Under the pieces are notes generated by a model, which ran no database searches, had not been told where the DNA came from, and was given only the letters and a program-made list of their open reading frames with translations. From DASSKW01 sp035690065 (GTDB lineage Bacteria > Pseudomonadota > Gammaproteobacteria > Natronospirales > REEB76): a stretch of DNA of 18,453 nt. The first letter of the stretch is position 1, and each line of letters opens with the position of its first letter. The translations under genes and the position numbers were made by a program. Shown here piece by piece: positions 8,788 to 16,357 of the stretch. The stretch lies in the NCBI GenBank assembly GCA_035690065.1, contig DASSKW010000062.1, forward strand, positions 1 to 18,453, in the 5' to 3' direction.

Positions 8788-8859
8788 TTCCGGTATTTGA
8801 ATTACGGAAAATTTCGATGCGCCACTTTCAAGGCGAAATAGAAAAAGCCAGGCGAATGA

Positions 8860-9837
8860 TTAGAACCTGATAAGCGCGGCACCCCAGGTAAATCCGCCGC
8901 CAAATGCTTCCAGCAGGATTGTCTGGCCACGCTTGACGCGTCCATCCCGCACTGCGACATCCAGCGCCATCGGTACCGAAGCAGTAGAGGTATTGCCATG
9001 TTCCTGGATGGTGAGGATAACCCGCTCCATCGGCATCTTCAATTTGCGGGCAGTCGCTTCGATGATACGCAGATTGGCCTGATGCGGGATCAGCCAGTCG
9101 ATGTCGTCACCGGTCAACTGGTTCGCTTCCAGCGCTTCGATGACGATGTCACCGAGTTTGTGCACCGCGACCTTGAAGACTTCGTTACCTTTCATCTGGA
9201 TGAAATCCTTGCCGGATTTCAGGTCGTTGAATCCTTTCGAGACGCCAGAGGGAAAGTACAGCATGTCGGCATATTGACCATCTGCATGCACATGCGTGGA
9301 GAGTATTCCAGGCTCGTCGGAGGGTTGCAGTACCACTGCGCCGGCACCATCGCCGAACAGAATGCAGGTGCCGCGATCAGTGTAGTCCGTCATCCGCGAG
9401 AGCGTCTCGCCACCCACCACCAGTGCGCATTTTGCGCTTCCGGTACGAATATACTTGTCGGCGATATCCAGCGCGTAGATGAAACCGGCACAGGCAGCTT
9501 CGAGGCTGAACGCCATCGGACCATGAATGCCAAGACGTTTCTGCAGCAGGCATCCCATGTTCGGGAATACCTGATCGGGCGTGGTGGTACCGACGATCAC
9601 CAAGTCGATATCCTGCGGACCAACACCGGCCGCCTGCATCGCATTACGCGCAGCCTGCTCACAGAAGTCCAGATTGGTCTCGCCTTCGGATGCAACATGC
9701 CGGCGTTCGATACCGGTACGCGTGCGTATCCATTCGTCAGTGGTATCGACCATCTTTTCCAGATCCTGATTACTCAGGATACGTTCCGGCAAACCAAGGC
9801 CGGTTCCGGTGATGCGCGAATAGAGGGTTTTGGTCAT
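8860..9837 (-). CDS. fabH: Beta-ketoacyl-ACP synthase III (FabH)
   Basis: FabH starts type II fatty-acid synthesis by condensing an acyl-CoA (usually acetyl-CoA) with malonyl-ACP to give a 3-ketoacyl-ACP in the cytosol. The 325 residues show the full catalytic triad: Cys116 in EAACAGF, His252 in PHQANLRI and Asn282 in EHGNTSTAS. The C-terminal FGGGFTWGAALIRF is also typical. The ATG overlaps the plsX stop by 4 nt and has a good AGGTGA site. It is the last gene of the yceD-rpmF-plsX-fabH operon here. In many gammaproteobacteria fabD, fabG, acpP and fabF follow; in this window a hairpin and a convergent gene follow instead. Confidence 0.97.
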   Translation of the reverse strand: MTKTLYSRITGTGLGLPERILSNQDLEKMVDTTDEWIRTRTGIERRHVASEGETNLDFCEQAARNAMQAAGVGPQDIDLVIVGTTTPDQVFPNMGCLLQKRLGIHGPMAFSLEAACAGFIYALDIADKYIRTGSAKCALVVGGETLSRMTDYTDRGTCILFGDGAGAVVLQPSDEPGILSTHVHADGQYADMLYFPSGVSKGFNDLKSGKDFIQMKGNEVFKVAVHKLGDIVIEALEANQLTGDDIDWLIPHQANLRIIEATARKLKMPMERVILTIQEHGNTSTASVPMALDVAVRDGRVKRGQTILLEAFGGGFTWGAALIRF

Positions 9838-10868
9838 ACATTCACCTGTCTATCCGTCAGCTGGGTCTCGAGCAGCTTGCTGATACGTTGTGGCACTTGA
9901 TTCTGTACTTCGAGTATAGCGATACGTATCGCGCTCGCAAACCCGACACTGTCAGAGCTGCCATGGCTCTTGACGACCACGCCCTTCAACCCCAGCAGAC
10001 TGGCGCCGTTGTAATGCCGTGGATCGAGACGGCGCTTGAGGGCATGCAGGACTGGCAGTGCGATCAGCGCCAGCAGTCGTGTGACCATGCTGCGCCGGAA
10101 TTCTTCACGGATGTACTGGCCTATCATCTTGGCCAGCCCTTCCATGGTCTTGAGTGCCACATTGCCCACGAAGCCATCGGTCACCACCACATCCACATCT
10201 TTCGAAAAGATATGATTGCCTTCCACGAATCCGATGTAATTCAGATGACTGGAAGACAGCAGTTTTGCCGCTTCCTTTACTTTCTCGTTCCCCTTCATCT
10301 CTTCTTCGCCGATATTCAGCAATCCAACCCGCGGTGCATCGCTGCCGTACACTGCGCTCGCCAGCGCCGCTCCCATAACACCGAATTGGAACAGTTGCTC
10401 GGGGGTGCAATCGGCATTGGCTCCGAGATCGAGCATATGCGTATGTCCCTCATGCGACGGGATCAATGCACAGATGGCGGGGCGATCGATCCCGGGAAGG
10501 GTTTTCAAGACGAAGCGTGCAGTCGCCATCAGTGCGCCAGTATTGCCGGCACTGACACAGGCATCCGCTGTGCCCTCTTTGACGAGGTTGATAGCAACGC
10601 GCATGGAGGAATCTTTCTTGCCACGCAATGCCTGCGATGGCAACTCATCCATGAGTACCACTTGCGATGCATGACGGATTGTCAGGCGCTCGCCGTAACC
10701 GGCATGTCTGCCACCCAGACGTGCTTCCAGAATCTTGGTGTCGCCGACCAGGATCACCCGCAGGAACGGATGTCTGGATAACATATCAAGCGCGGCTGGC
10801 AACACCACGCTGGGGCCGTGGTCGCCACCCATCGCATCAAGTGCAATCGTAACCGTGTTATCACTCAC
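9834..10868 (-). CDS. plsX: Phosphate acyltransferase PlsX
   Basis: PlsX is a peripheral membrane enzyme converting acyl-ACP and phosphate to acyl-phosphate, the donor used by PlsY in phosphatidic acid synthesis. The signatures ALDAMGGDHGP near the N-terminus, SAGNTGALMA and DGFVGNVALKTMEG are all present. I place the start at the GTG at 10868 (344 residues, MSDNTVTIALDAMGGD...), because this gives the usual short N-terminus before the first beta strand. The frame stays open to a TTG at 10919, but those 17 extra residues (Arg/Ser/Pro rich) are unlike the family. An AGGG lies 11 nt upstream of the GTG, so the start is not certain. The stop overlaps the fabH start. Confidence 0.95.
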   Translation of the reverse strand: MSDNTVTIALDAMGGDHGPSVVLPAALDMLSRHPFLRVILVGDTKILEARLGGRHAGYGERLTIRHASQVVLMDELPSQALRGKKDSSMRVAINLVKEGTADACVSAGNTGALMATARFVLKTLPGIDRPAICALIPSHEGHTHMLDLGANADCTPEQLFQFGVMGAALASAVYGSDAPRVGLLNIGEEEMKGNEKVKEAAKLLSSSHLNYIGFVEGNHIFSKDVDVVVTDGFVGNVALKTMEGLAKMIGQYIREEFRRSMVTRLLALIALPVLHALKRRLDPRHYNGASLLGLKGVVVKSHGSSDSVGFASAIRIAILEVQNQVPQRISKLLETQLTDRQVNV

Positions 10869-11012
10869 GGAATAAGGCGCCCTGCTTTTCGACGACCCTG
10901 ACGGGCCAGTGTGTCGCAAACCAGGTTATTGCAACCTGCCTGCGCGGGATTCAGAACAGCGCCGGAACCAATGACTGGCACTGGCGCTACCTGATTCGGA
11001 TTGCGAGACGAA
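10869..11012. other. Gap between rpmF and plsX with two small inverted repeats
   Basis: This 144-nt gap inside an otherwise tight operon holds AGCGCC (10958-10963) paired with GGCGCT (10983-10988), and CAGGTT (10922-10927) paired with AACCTG (10933-10938). On the minus-strand mRNA they would form two consecutive stems between rpmF and plsX. There is no U tract and no convincing promoter. They may tune the ratio of L32 to PlsX, but that is speculation. Confidence 0.35.
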
Positions 11013-11195
11013 TCAATCGTCCTGACGGGTATTCAATATCTTCTTGCCGCGATAGTAGCCATCCGCGGTTATGTTGTGGCGACGGTGGGTCTCGCCACTG
11101 GTGGCATCAACCGCCAGGGTAGGACCACTCAATGCGTCGTGAGCACGGCGCATGCCGCGGCGGGATGGGGTCTTGCGACTTTTCTGGACAGCCAT
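11013..11195 (-). CDS. rpmF: Large ribosomal subunit protein bL32
   Basis: This 60-residue basic protein begins MAVQKSRKTPSRRGMRRAHD and contains RRHNITADGYYRGKK, the diagnostic bL32 sequence; it is a structural protein of the 50S subunit. It lacks the four zinc-binding cysteines found in some bL32 forms, so it is of the zinc-independent type. I prefer the ATG at 11195 over one two codons upstream, because an AGGAG ribosome-binding site sits 6 nt before it and family members begin MAVQ. It lies 37 nt downstream of yceD and upstream of plsX, the standard order in this operon. Its coding sequence is short but complete. Confidence 0.98.
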   Translation of the reverse strand: MAVQKSRKTPSRRGMRRAHDALSGPTLAVDATSGETHRRHNITADGYYRGKKILNTRQDD

Positions 11196-11232
11196 GATCA
11201 ACTCCTAACTTGAAGACTCGGTTCTGTGTCAG

Positions 11233-11760
11233 TCAACGCTGCTGTTTCAATTGTTTCAGCATCGCGAACGGATTCTGTCTGGCCGGAACTTCCGGCTTCG
11301 CGGCGGGGTTTTCGTGCATCTCCAAACCCGTACCGCATGTTTCCAATTCATGCAGCGCTACGATGGGCAGCGCCAGCAACAATTCGTCTTCCACCAACTC
11401 CGCAAGCTTGACACGCCCGTCTTCCGACAATAGCGGATCAGTGCTTTCGATCTCAATGGCCGCAGCTTCGGCCTCGTTGCGTACCCATACCAGTCGAAAA
11501 TCCGTACTGATGTGTTGCGACATCGGCTTCAGACAACGCTGGCAAATCAGGGCCAGTTGCGCGGCCACAGCACCCTGCACGACGATCCGGCCACTGCCAT
11601 CGTCCTGCATGTTCAGTTCCACCTGCGCTTCCGCGCTGCTGCTGTCAGACAAAACCGCAGCCAGACGCGGCATCGAACCAATACGAATGCGGCCCGCCCG
11701 TTCCAGCGGCTGGCGCGTCACGCGCGCGAGATCCAGGAACTCAGGCAGACCGCTCGACAT
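11233..11760 (-). CDS. yceD: YceD/DUF177 family protein, 23S rRNA accumulation factor
   Basis: This 175-residue protein belongs to the YceD/DUF177 family, which is almost always encoded upstream of rpmF and is linked to 23S rRNA accumulation and ribosome assembly. Diagnostic features are CQRC at residues 73-76, the acidic VEDELLLALP at 123-132, and the C-terminal NPFAMLKQLK. The start is the ATG at 11760, giving MSSGLPEFLDLARV, which fits the family's N-terminus. The frame stays open upstream to 12021, but that part is antisense to maf and has no family likeness. No Shine-Dalgarno is visible, and the predicted -10 ends only 9 nt before the ATG, suggesting a leaderless or near-leaderless mRNA. 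Confidence 0.92.
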   Translation of the reverse strand: MSSGLPEFLDLARVTRQPLERAGRIRIGSMPRLAAVLSDSSSAEAQVELNMQDDGSGRIVVQGAVAAQLALICQRCLKPMSQHISTDFRLVWVRNEAEAAAIEIESTDPLLSEDGRVKLAELVEDELLLALPIVALHELETCGTGLEMHENPAAKPEVPARQNPFAMLKQLKQQR

Positions 11761-11769
11761 AAGCGCGCA

Positions 11770-11798
11770 ATGATACGGTTTGAGAGCTGAACTGTCAA
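11770..11798 (-). promoter_or_regulatory. Sigma70-type promoter for yceD-rpmF-plsX-fabH
   Basis: Read on the minus strand, a perfect -35 TTGACA (11798-11793), a 17-nt spacer and a -10 TATCAT (11775-11770) stand upstream of yceD. Transcription should start near 11763, only about 3 nt before the yceD ATG. Confidence 0.7.
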
Positions 11799-11849
11799 AA
11801 TAGATGGTCGCCAAGCCCTTGTTTTTACTGCGCCTTATCGGTCCCGCTC

Positions 11850-11878
11850 TTGACGCGCCCGGGTCAGCCCCGTAGAAC
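11850..11878 (+). promoter_or_regulatory. Candidate promoter for maf
   Basis: TTGACG (11850-11855), a 17-nt spacer and TAGAAC (11873-11878) stand 8 nt before the maf ATG. The -35 is good (5 of 6), while the -10 is weak (4 of 6, lacking the final T). Initiation here would leave almost no 5' leader. Confidence 0.4.
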
Positions 11879-11886
11879 GGGCCGGC

Positions 11887-12456
11887 ATGCAAATCATCCT
11901 CGCATCCAGCTCTCCCTTCCGCCGCGCCTTGCTGGGACGGCTGGCGCTGCCTTTCACCGCCGAATCGCCGGACCTTGACGAGACCCGGCGGCCTGGCGAA
12001 TCCCCCGAAGCGATGGTGCAACGACTATCCGAAGCCAAAGCCGCCCTGATTGCGGCGCGGTGGCCTGATGCAGTGGTCATCGGCTCCGACCAGGCCGCGA
12101 CGCTGGATGGCAGGATCCTCGGCAAGCCCGGCGGACATGCCCATGCTGTGGCCCAGCTGGCTGACTGCTCGGGACGTGAAGTCACGTTCTATACCGGACT
12201 TTGCATACTCAAAGACGATCGGCGTTACACCCACCTGGACCGGACACGGGTGCGGTTTCGTGAGCTTGGCGATGCGGAAATCGAACGTTACCTCAGGCTG
12301 GAAGAACCCTACCAGTCAGCCGGCAGTTTCAAGGTCGAAGGGCTGGGCATCAGCCTGTTTGAGGCAGTCCATAGCGAGGATCCGACCGCGTTGATAGGCT
12401 TGCCCCTGATCGGTCTGTGCCGGCTGCTCAGGCAGGCAGGTATCGCTATCCCCTGA
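11887..12456 (+). CDS. maf: Maf family nucleotide pyrophosphatase, YceF type (m7GTP)
   Basis: Maf proteins are cytosolic house-cleaning enzymes that hydrolyse non-canonical nucleoside triphosphates to monophosphates. The 189 residues carry the ASSSPFRR nucleotide-binding loop (6-13), DET at 31-33, GSDQ at 66-69 with the likely catalytic Asp68, GKPG, VTFYTGL and AGSFKVEGLG. The GSDQ and SFKVEG forms match the YceF subfamily, for which 7-methyl-GTP is the known substrate, rather than the dTTP/UTP-preferring YhdE type. It is divergent from yceD and overlaps the rluC 3' end by 11 bp on the opposite strand. No Shine-Dalgarno is visible before the ATG. Family assignment is firm; substrate preference is inferred from motif type. 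Confidence 0.93.
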   Translation: MQIILASSSPFRRALLGRLALPFTAESPDLDETRRPGESPEAMVQRLSEAKAALIAARWPDAVVIGSDQAATLDGRILGKPGGHAHAVAQLADCSGREVTFYTGLCILKDDRRYTHLDRTRVRFRELGDAEIERYLRLEEPYQSAGSFKVEGLGISLFEAVHSEDPTALIGLPLIGLCRLLRQAGIAIP

Positions 12457-13402
12457 CTCCGCCTTCCAGGCGGTCCAGGACCTCCCGCAGACCGTCGTCG
12501 AGCGGCGCGCTGGCGGCGACCGGCTCACCGCTGGCAGGATGGGTAAAATTGAGCGAGTGGGCGTGCAGGAACATCCGTTTCAGCCCCAGGCCGCGAAACA
12601 GTTTGTTGGCCTCACGATCGCCGTATTTATCATCCCCTGCGACGGGATGACCGATATGGGCCGCGTGAACCCGGATCTGGTGGGTGCGCCCGGTCACGAT
12701 CATCACTTCGACCAGAGTGGCATTGGCGAAACGGCTGACCGGGCGAAAATGGCTCTCCGCCGGTTTGCCGCCGGCAGCCACCCGTACCATCCGCTCCCCA
12801 CCTTGCAGCTGATTTTTTTCCAGCGCCACGTCCACCACCTGCTCGCCGCCCTCCCAACGCCCAGCCAGCAGTGCCAGATAGCGTTTTTCCATCTGTCCTT
12901 CCCGGATCGCAGCATGCAAGGCCCGCAGAGCACTGCGTTTCTTGGCAATGACCAGGCAACCACTGGTCTCCCGGTCGAGCCTATGGACCAACTCCAACCC
13001 GGGCTGATCCGGCCGCATCATCCGCAGGGCCTCGATGACCCCGAGGCTCTGGCCACTGCCCCCGTGCACCGCGATGCCCGCCGGTTTATCCAGCACCAGC
13101 AGATGGGCATCCTCATACAGGATGGCCGCTGCCAATGCCGTCCGCTGCCAATCCCGGGGCTGTTCCAGCAGCACGGGTTCAGCCTGGCGCACCGGGGGCA
13201 GACGCAGTTCATCGCCAGCTTGCAGACGGTAATCCGGCTTGCAACGCCGGCTGTTGATGCGGACCTGCCCGGTCCGCAACAGGCGATAGACATGCCCCTT
13301 CGGCACACCCTTGAGATGCCGGAACAGAAAATTGTCCAGACGCTGACCCGAATCGTCTTCGGAAACGGTCAGACGGCGCACCTTGCTGGCGTCGTCGTGC
13401 AC
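12446..13402 (-). CDS. rluC: 23S rRNA pseudouridine synthase RluC
   Basis: RluC in E. coli isomerises uridines 955, 2504 and 2580 of 23S rRNA to pseudouridine. The 318-residue protein has an N-terminal S4 RNA-binding domain (about 20-70, with KGVPKGHVYRLLRTGQVRIN and AGDELRLPPV) and an RsuA/RluA catalytic domain in which HRLDRETSG holds the catalytic Asp143. The C-terminal TGRTHQIRVHAAHIGHPVAGD is also standard. The start is a GTG at 13402 with a good AGGAG site 5 nt upstream. The stop lies within the last codons of convergent maf. It is divergent from rne, a pairing also found in E. coli; the start lies only about 33 bp from the rne -35 element. Confidence 0.95.
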   Translation of the reverse strand: MHDDASKVRRLTVSEDDSGQRLDNFLFRHLKGVPKGHVYRLLRTGQVRINSRRCKPDYRLQAGDELRLPPVRQAEPVLLEQPRDWQRTALAAAILYEDAHLLVLDKPAGIAVHGGSGQSLGVIEALRMMRPDQPGLELVHRLDRETSGCLVIAKKRSALRALHAAIREGQMEKRYLALLAGRWEGGEQVVDVALEKNQLQGGERMVRVAAGGKPAESHFRPVSRFANATLVEVMIVTGRTHQIRVHAAHIGHPVAGDDKYGDREANKLFRGLGLKRMFLHAHSLNFTHPASGEPVAASAPLDDGLREVLDRLEGGVRG

Positions 13403-13434
13403 TTAAGCTCCTGAAAATAAAAGTTTTCGAGTCA

Positions 13435-13463
13435 TTGATGGGGCATAACTTCGCTGCTATAGT
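13435..13463 (+). promoter_or_regulatory. Sigma70-type promoter of rne
   Basis: TTGATG (13435-13440), a 17-nt spacer and TATAGT (13458-13463) make a good sigma70 promoter. Initiation near 13470 gives a leader of about 338 nt, close to the roughly 360-nt leader of E. coli rne. No clear promoter for divergent rluC was found in the same stretch. Confidence 0.7.
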
Positions 13464-13469
13464 ACCGGA

Positions 13470-13807
13470 CAGGTGGTGAAGCCGCGACTGATATGCGCAG
13501 CCTGTACCGCCCCTTAGAAAAGCCCTTGCGGGTTTTACAAGGTTAACCCTGGTGGGTCTGCCGAGCTCAGTCTGGCAGCCCCGTGTGTTTACAACGGCGC
13601 CGCCCCTTATGACCGGGCATGAGCACCGTAGAACTGCGCTCCCATGCCCCGCATGGTCACGACGCGCGGATTGTAGCCAAGGTTGGATTTCCGGGTCGCC
13701 GCGCGTAGCGCAGCGCCGCTAAGAGTAAAGTCTTGAATCCCGCCTGAGGGCCGTCCGGCCTCACGTGACCCTGCGCAGACCGTGGTAGAGCGTCTGCGAG
13801 AACCAAA
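13470..13807 (+). promoter_or_regulatory. Long structured rne 5' leader, candidate RNase E autoregulatory element
   Basis: This gene-free region can form at least five stems: AAAGCCC/GGGTTTT (13519-13536, tetraloop, one G-U pair); GGGtCTGCC/GGCAGCCC (13554-13581, one bulge); GGGCATG (13615-13621) with CATGCCC (13643-13649); TGAGGGCC/GGCCTCA (13745-13763, one bulge); and CGCAGAC (13774-13780) with GTCTGCG (13792-13798). The last stem ends 9 nt before the rne ATG, in the place of the ribosome-binding site, which is itself weak (GAG only). In enterobacteria the rne leader lets RNase E cleave its own mRNA (Rfam rne5). Homology to that element is inferred from position, length and structure, not from an alignment. 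No open reading frame of note was found here. Confidence 0.65.
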
Positions 13808-16306
13808 ATGAAGAGAATGCTAGTGAACGCGACTCAGCCGGAAGAGTTGCGCGTGGCCATGGTTGATGGCCAGAAGATCTATGACCTGGACATCGAAGTC
13901 CCGTCCCGCGAACAAAAGAAAGCGAACATCTACAAGGGACGCATCACACGTATCGAGCCGAGTCTGGAAGCCTGCTTCGTGGATTACGGTTCCGAACGTC
14001 ACGGCTTCCTGCCGCTGAAAGAAGTCTCCCGCGTCTATTTCAAACCCGGCACCGATCTGTCCGGTCGGATCAATATCCGCGATGTACTGAGCGAAGGCCA
14101 GGAGATCGTGGTACAGGTCGACAAGGAAGAACGTGGCAACAAGGGTGCTGCACTCACTACGTTCATCAGTCTTGCCGGCCGCTTCCTGGTATTGATGCCG
14201 AACAATCCTCGTGCTGGCGGCGTCTCGCGCCGGGTAGAAGGCGATGACCGTGACGAATTGCGCGAAGCCATGGCAGCACTGCAGATTCCGGATGGCATGG
14301 GCATCATCATCCGCACCGCGGGTGTCGGTCGCAGTGTCGAGGAACTGCAATGGGATATGGATTACCTGGTGCAGGTCTGGCAGGCGATCGAAAAAGCCGC
14401 TACCGAACGCAGCGCTTCATTCCTGATCTATCAGGAAAGTAACGTCATCATCCGTGCGTTGCGTGATTACGTACGCACCGACATCGGCGAGATCCTGGTG
14501 GACGACGACAAGATGTTCCATGAGGCGCAGGCATTCATGCAGCAGGTGATGCCGCAAAGTCTGTCGCGACTCAAGTATTACGACGATCGTGTCCCCTTGT
14601 TCACCCGCTTCCAGATCGAGAGCCAGATCGCCGCGGCATTCAGTCGTGAAGTACGGCTACCATCAGGCGGCGCTCTCGTCATCGATCATACCGAAGCATT
14701 GGTCGCCATCGATGTGAACTCTTCACGCGCAACCAAGGGCGGCGACATCGAAGAGACTGCCTTGCGTACCAACCTGGAAGCGGCCGACGAAGTCGCGCGT
14801 CAGTTGCGTTTGCGCGACCTCGGCGGTCTGATCGTGATCGACTTCATCGACATGACACCGCAGAAAAATCAGCGCGAGGTCGAAGACCGGTTGCGCGACG
14901 CGCTAAAGATGGATCGCGCTCGCGTCCAGGTCGGACGTCTGTCCCGCTTCGGCTTGATGGAGATGTCACGCCAACGTCTGCGTCCGTCATTGGGTGAGTC
15001 CACTCAGATCGTGTGCCCGCGCTGTGTCGGCGAAGGCCGCATCCGCGGTGTCGAGTCCATGTCGCTCTCGATCTTGCGCTTGATCGAGGAAGAAGCGATG
15101 AAGGAACGTACTTCGCGCGTGGTGGCGCAGATGCCGGTGGAAGTCGCCACGTTCCTGCTCAACGAGAAACGCGCCATCATCTCGGCCATCCAGGAACGCT
15201 GTGGTATCGAATTGATCCTGGTGCCCAATCCGCATCTGGAAACGCCGAACTACGAGATTCAGCGTCTGCGTGATGACGAGATCAGGCAGGCAGGACCGGC
15301 CAGTGCCAGCTACAAACTGGTCACAGAACCCGAGACACCCTCGATACCGGGCGCCGAAGTCAAACGCGAACCTGGACCAGAGGCAGCCGTCAGAGGAATC
15401 ATTCCCACATCGCCGGCACCGGTTTCAAAACCTGAGCGTGCCGCCAAGACGGGTCCGGGCCTGTTCGTACGTTTGTGGCGCAGTCTGTTCGGCGCCGGAG
15501 AGCAACAACCGGCACGGCCGCAGCAACGTCGCCCGGAACACAACACCCGGCGCGATCACGACCGTAACCGGGATCGCGATCGTAAACGGCAGGGCAACAG
15601 CGGTGGTGCTCGACGCCACGAGCGCAGCCAGAACAACCAGAGTAATGCGCCGCGTAACAATGAACGCGATCAGCAACGCAATCGGGATCGGGACAGAAAC
15701 CGTGACCAGCAACCGCAACGTGAGCGTCCGGCACCGCGTCCGGCTGAAGCAGCTGCGCCCGTACGTGAGAATCGCGAACCGGTATCAGCACCACCATCCG
15801 CCACCGCAACCGGCGCGCCGAATACGCCGGAGCGCGATGAAGCGAACGCCAATCGGGAGCGCAGCAGCCGTGGCACCCGTCGCGGCCGGCGTGGCGGTCG
15901 TCGTCGTCGTCGCTACGAAGGCGGTGAGCGGCCGGCACAACAGAACGATCACCCGCCGCAGGAAAACGGCAACCAGGCTGCTCCGGATTCCATCGAGCAT
16001 TACCTGGCGGATCCGAGCATACCTGGCACAGTGAGTCGCCCCACCCCGGCGTCAGCACCAGTCGAGCCTGTACAGGCAGCACCGATAGCCGCGCCGGCAT
16101 CGGCACCCGTGCCCGCTCCCGCTCCGGTACCGATGGCCGCACCGCCAGCGATCGCTCCGGAACCTGCGCCTCAGCGCCAGCATGAGCGGGCTGGATCGAA
16201 TCATGGCTATGCCCCGCCGCCGCCTGTCGCGCCATCGGCACCACGCGAACCCGCGACTGAAAATTACCCTGGTAACTCATCCAGCGATGACCGGGACGGC
16301 GAGTAA
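13808..16306 (+). CDS. rne: Ribonuclease E
   Basis: RNase E is the endonuclease that leads mRNA decay and rRNA/tRNA processing and scaffolds the degradosome on the inner membrane. The 832 residues begin MKRMLVNATQPEELRVAMVDG. An S1 domain (about 36-120) and the DNase I-like catalytic region follow, with Asp302 (AIDVNSSRATKGG) and Asp345 (VIDFIDM), matching E. coli D303 and D346. The zinc-link CPRCVGEG has Cys403 and Cys406. After the catalytic half comes a short amphipathic stretch at 551-565 (GLFVRLWRSLFGAGE), resembling membrane-targeting segment A. Then come Arg-rich RNA-binding runs (570-644, 683-702) and a Pro/Ala-rich tail. At 832 residues it is shorter than E. coli RNase E (1061), and partner-binding sites could not be recognised. 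RNase G is excluded by the tail. Confidence 0.97.
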   Translation: MKRMLVNATQPEELRVAMVDGQKIYDLDIEVPSREQKKANIYKGRITRIEPSLEACFVDYGSERHGFLPLKEVSRVYFKPGTDLSGRINIRDVLSEGQEIVVQVDKEERGNKGAALTTFISLAGRFLVLMPNNPRAGGVSRRVEGDDRDELREAMAALQIPDGMGIIIRTAGVGRSVEELQWDMDYLVQVWQAIEKAATERSASFLIYQESNVIIRALRDYVRTDIGEILVDDDKMFHEAQAFMQQVMPQSLSRLKYYDDRVPLFTRFQIESQIAAAFSREVRLPSGGALVIDHTEALVAIDVNSSRATKGGDIEETALRTNLEAADEVARQLRLRDLGGLIVIDFIDMTPQKNQREVEDRLRDALKMDRARVQVGRLSRFGLMEMSRQRLRPSLGESTQIVCPRCVGEGRIRGVESMSLSILRLIEEEAMKERTSRVVAQMPVEVATFLLNEKRAIISAIQERCGIELILVPNPHLETPNYEIQRLRDDEIRQAGPASASYKLVTEPETPSIPGAEVKREPGPEAAVRGIIPTSPAPVSKPERAAKTGPGLFVRLWRSLFGAGEQQPARPQQRRPEHNTRRDHDRNRDRDRKRQGNSGGARRHERSQNNQSNAPRNNERDQQRNRDRDRNRDQQPQRERPAPRPAEAAAPVRENREPVSAPPSATATGAPNTPERDEANANRERSSRGTRRGRRGGRRRRRYEGGERPAQQNDHPPQENGNQAAPDSIEHYLADPSIPGTVSRPTPASAPVEPVQAAPIAAPASAPVPAPAPVPMAAPPAIAPEPAPQRQHERAGSNHGYAPPPPVAPSAPREPATENYPGNSSSDDRDGE

Positions 16307-16320
16307 GATCCCTCGACCCA

Positions 16321-16357
16321 AACAAAAAAGCCCGGCTCAATGCCGGGCTTTTTTGTT
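16321..16357. terminator. Strong intrinsic terminator of rne, probably bidirectional
   Basis: A 16-bp perfect stem pairs 16321-16336 with 16342-16357 around a 5-nt loop. The GC core is GCCCGGC/GCCGGGC, flanked by an A tract on the left and a T tract (16349-16354) on the right, so it can work in both directions. It lies 14 nt after the rne stop and overlaps the stop codon of the convergent phosphatase gene. Confidence 0.93.

Noticed and set aside
8998..10781. Plus-strand frames of about 300 residues opposite fabH and plsX, and one at 12539-13414 opposite rluC
   Set aside because: Shadow frames of conserved minus-strand enzymes, without ribosome-binding sites or domain likeness.
10869..10919. 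TTG start for plsX adding 17 residues
   Set aside because: The added residues do not resemble PlsX N-termini and no ribosome-binding site precedes the TTG; the GTG at 10868 gives the normal start.
11761..12021. Upstream extension of the yceD frame giving a 262-residue protein
   Set aside because: The extra 87 residues are antisense to maf, of unlikely composition, and absent from the YceD family; the promoter lies inside them.
13470..13807. A stand-alone small RNA or structural RNA gene between rluC and rne
   Set aside because: No internal promoter/terminator pair was found; a leader for rne explains position and structure more simply.
15399..16340. Long antisense frame (313 residues) and a second plus-strand frame (15270-16034) over the rne tail
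   Set aside because: Both are by-products of GC-rich repetitive Arg/Pro/Ala codons in rne; the peptides show no domain and are low complexity.
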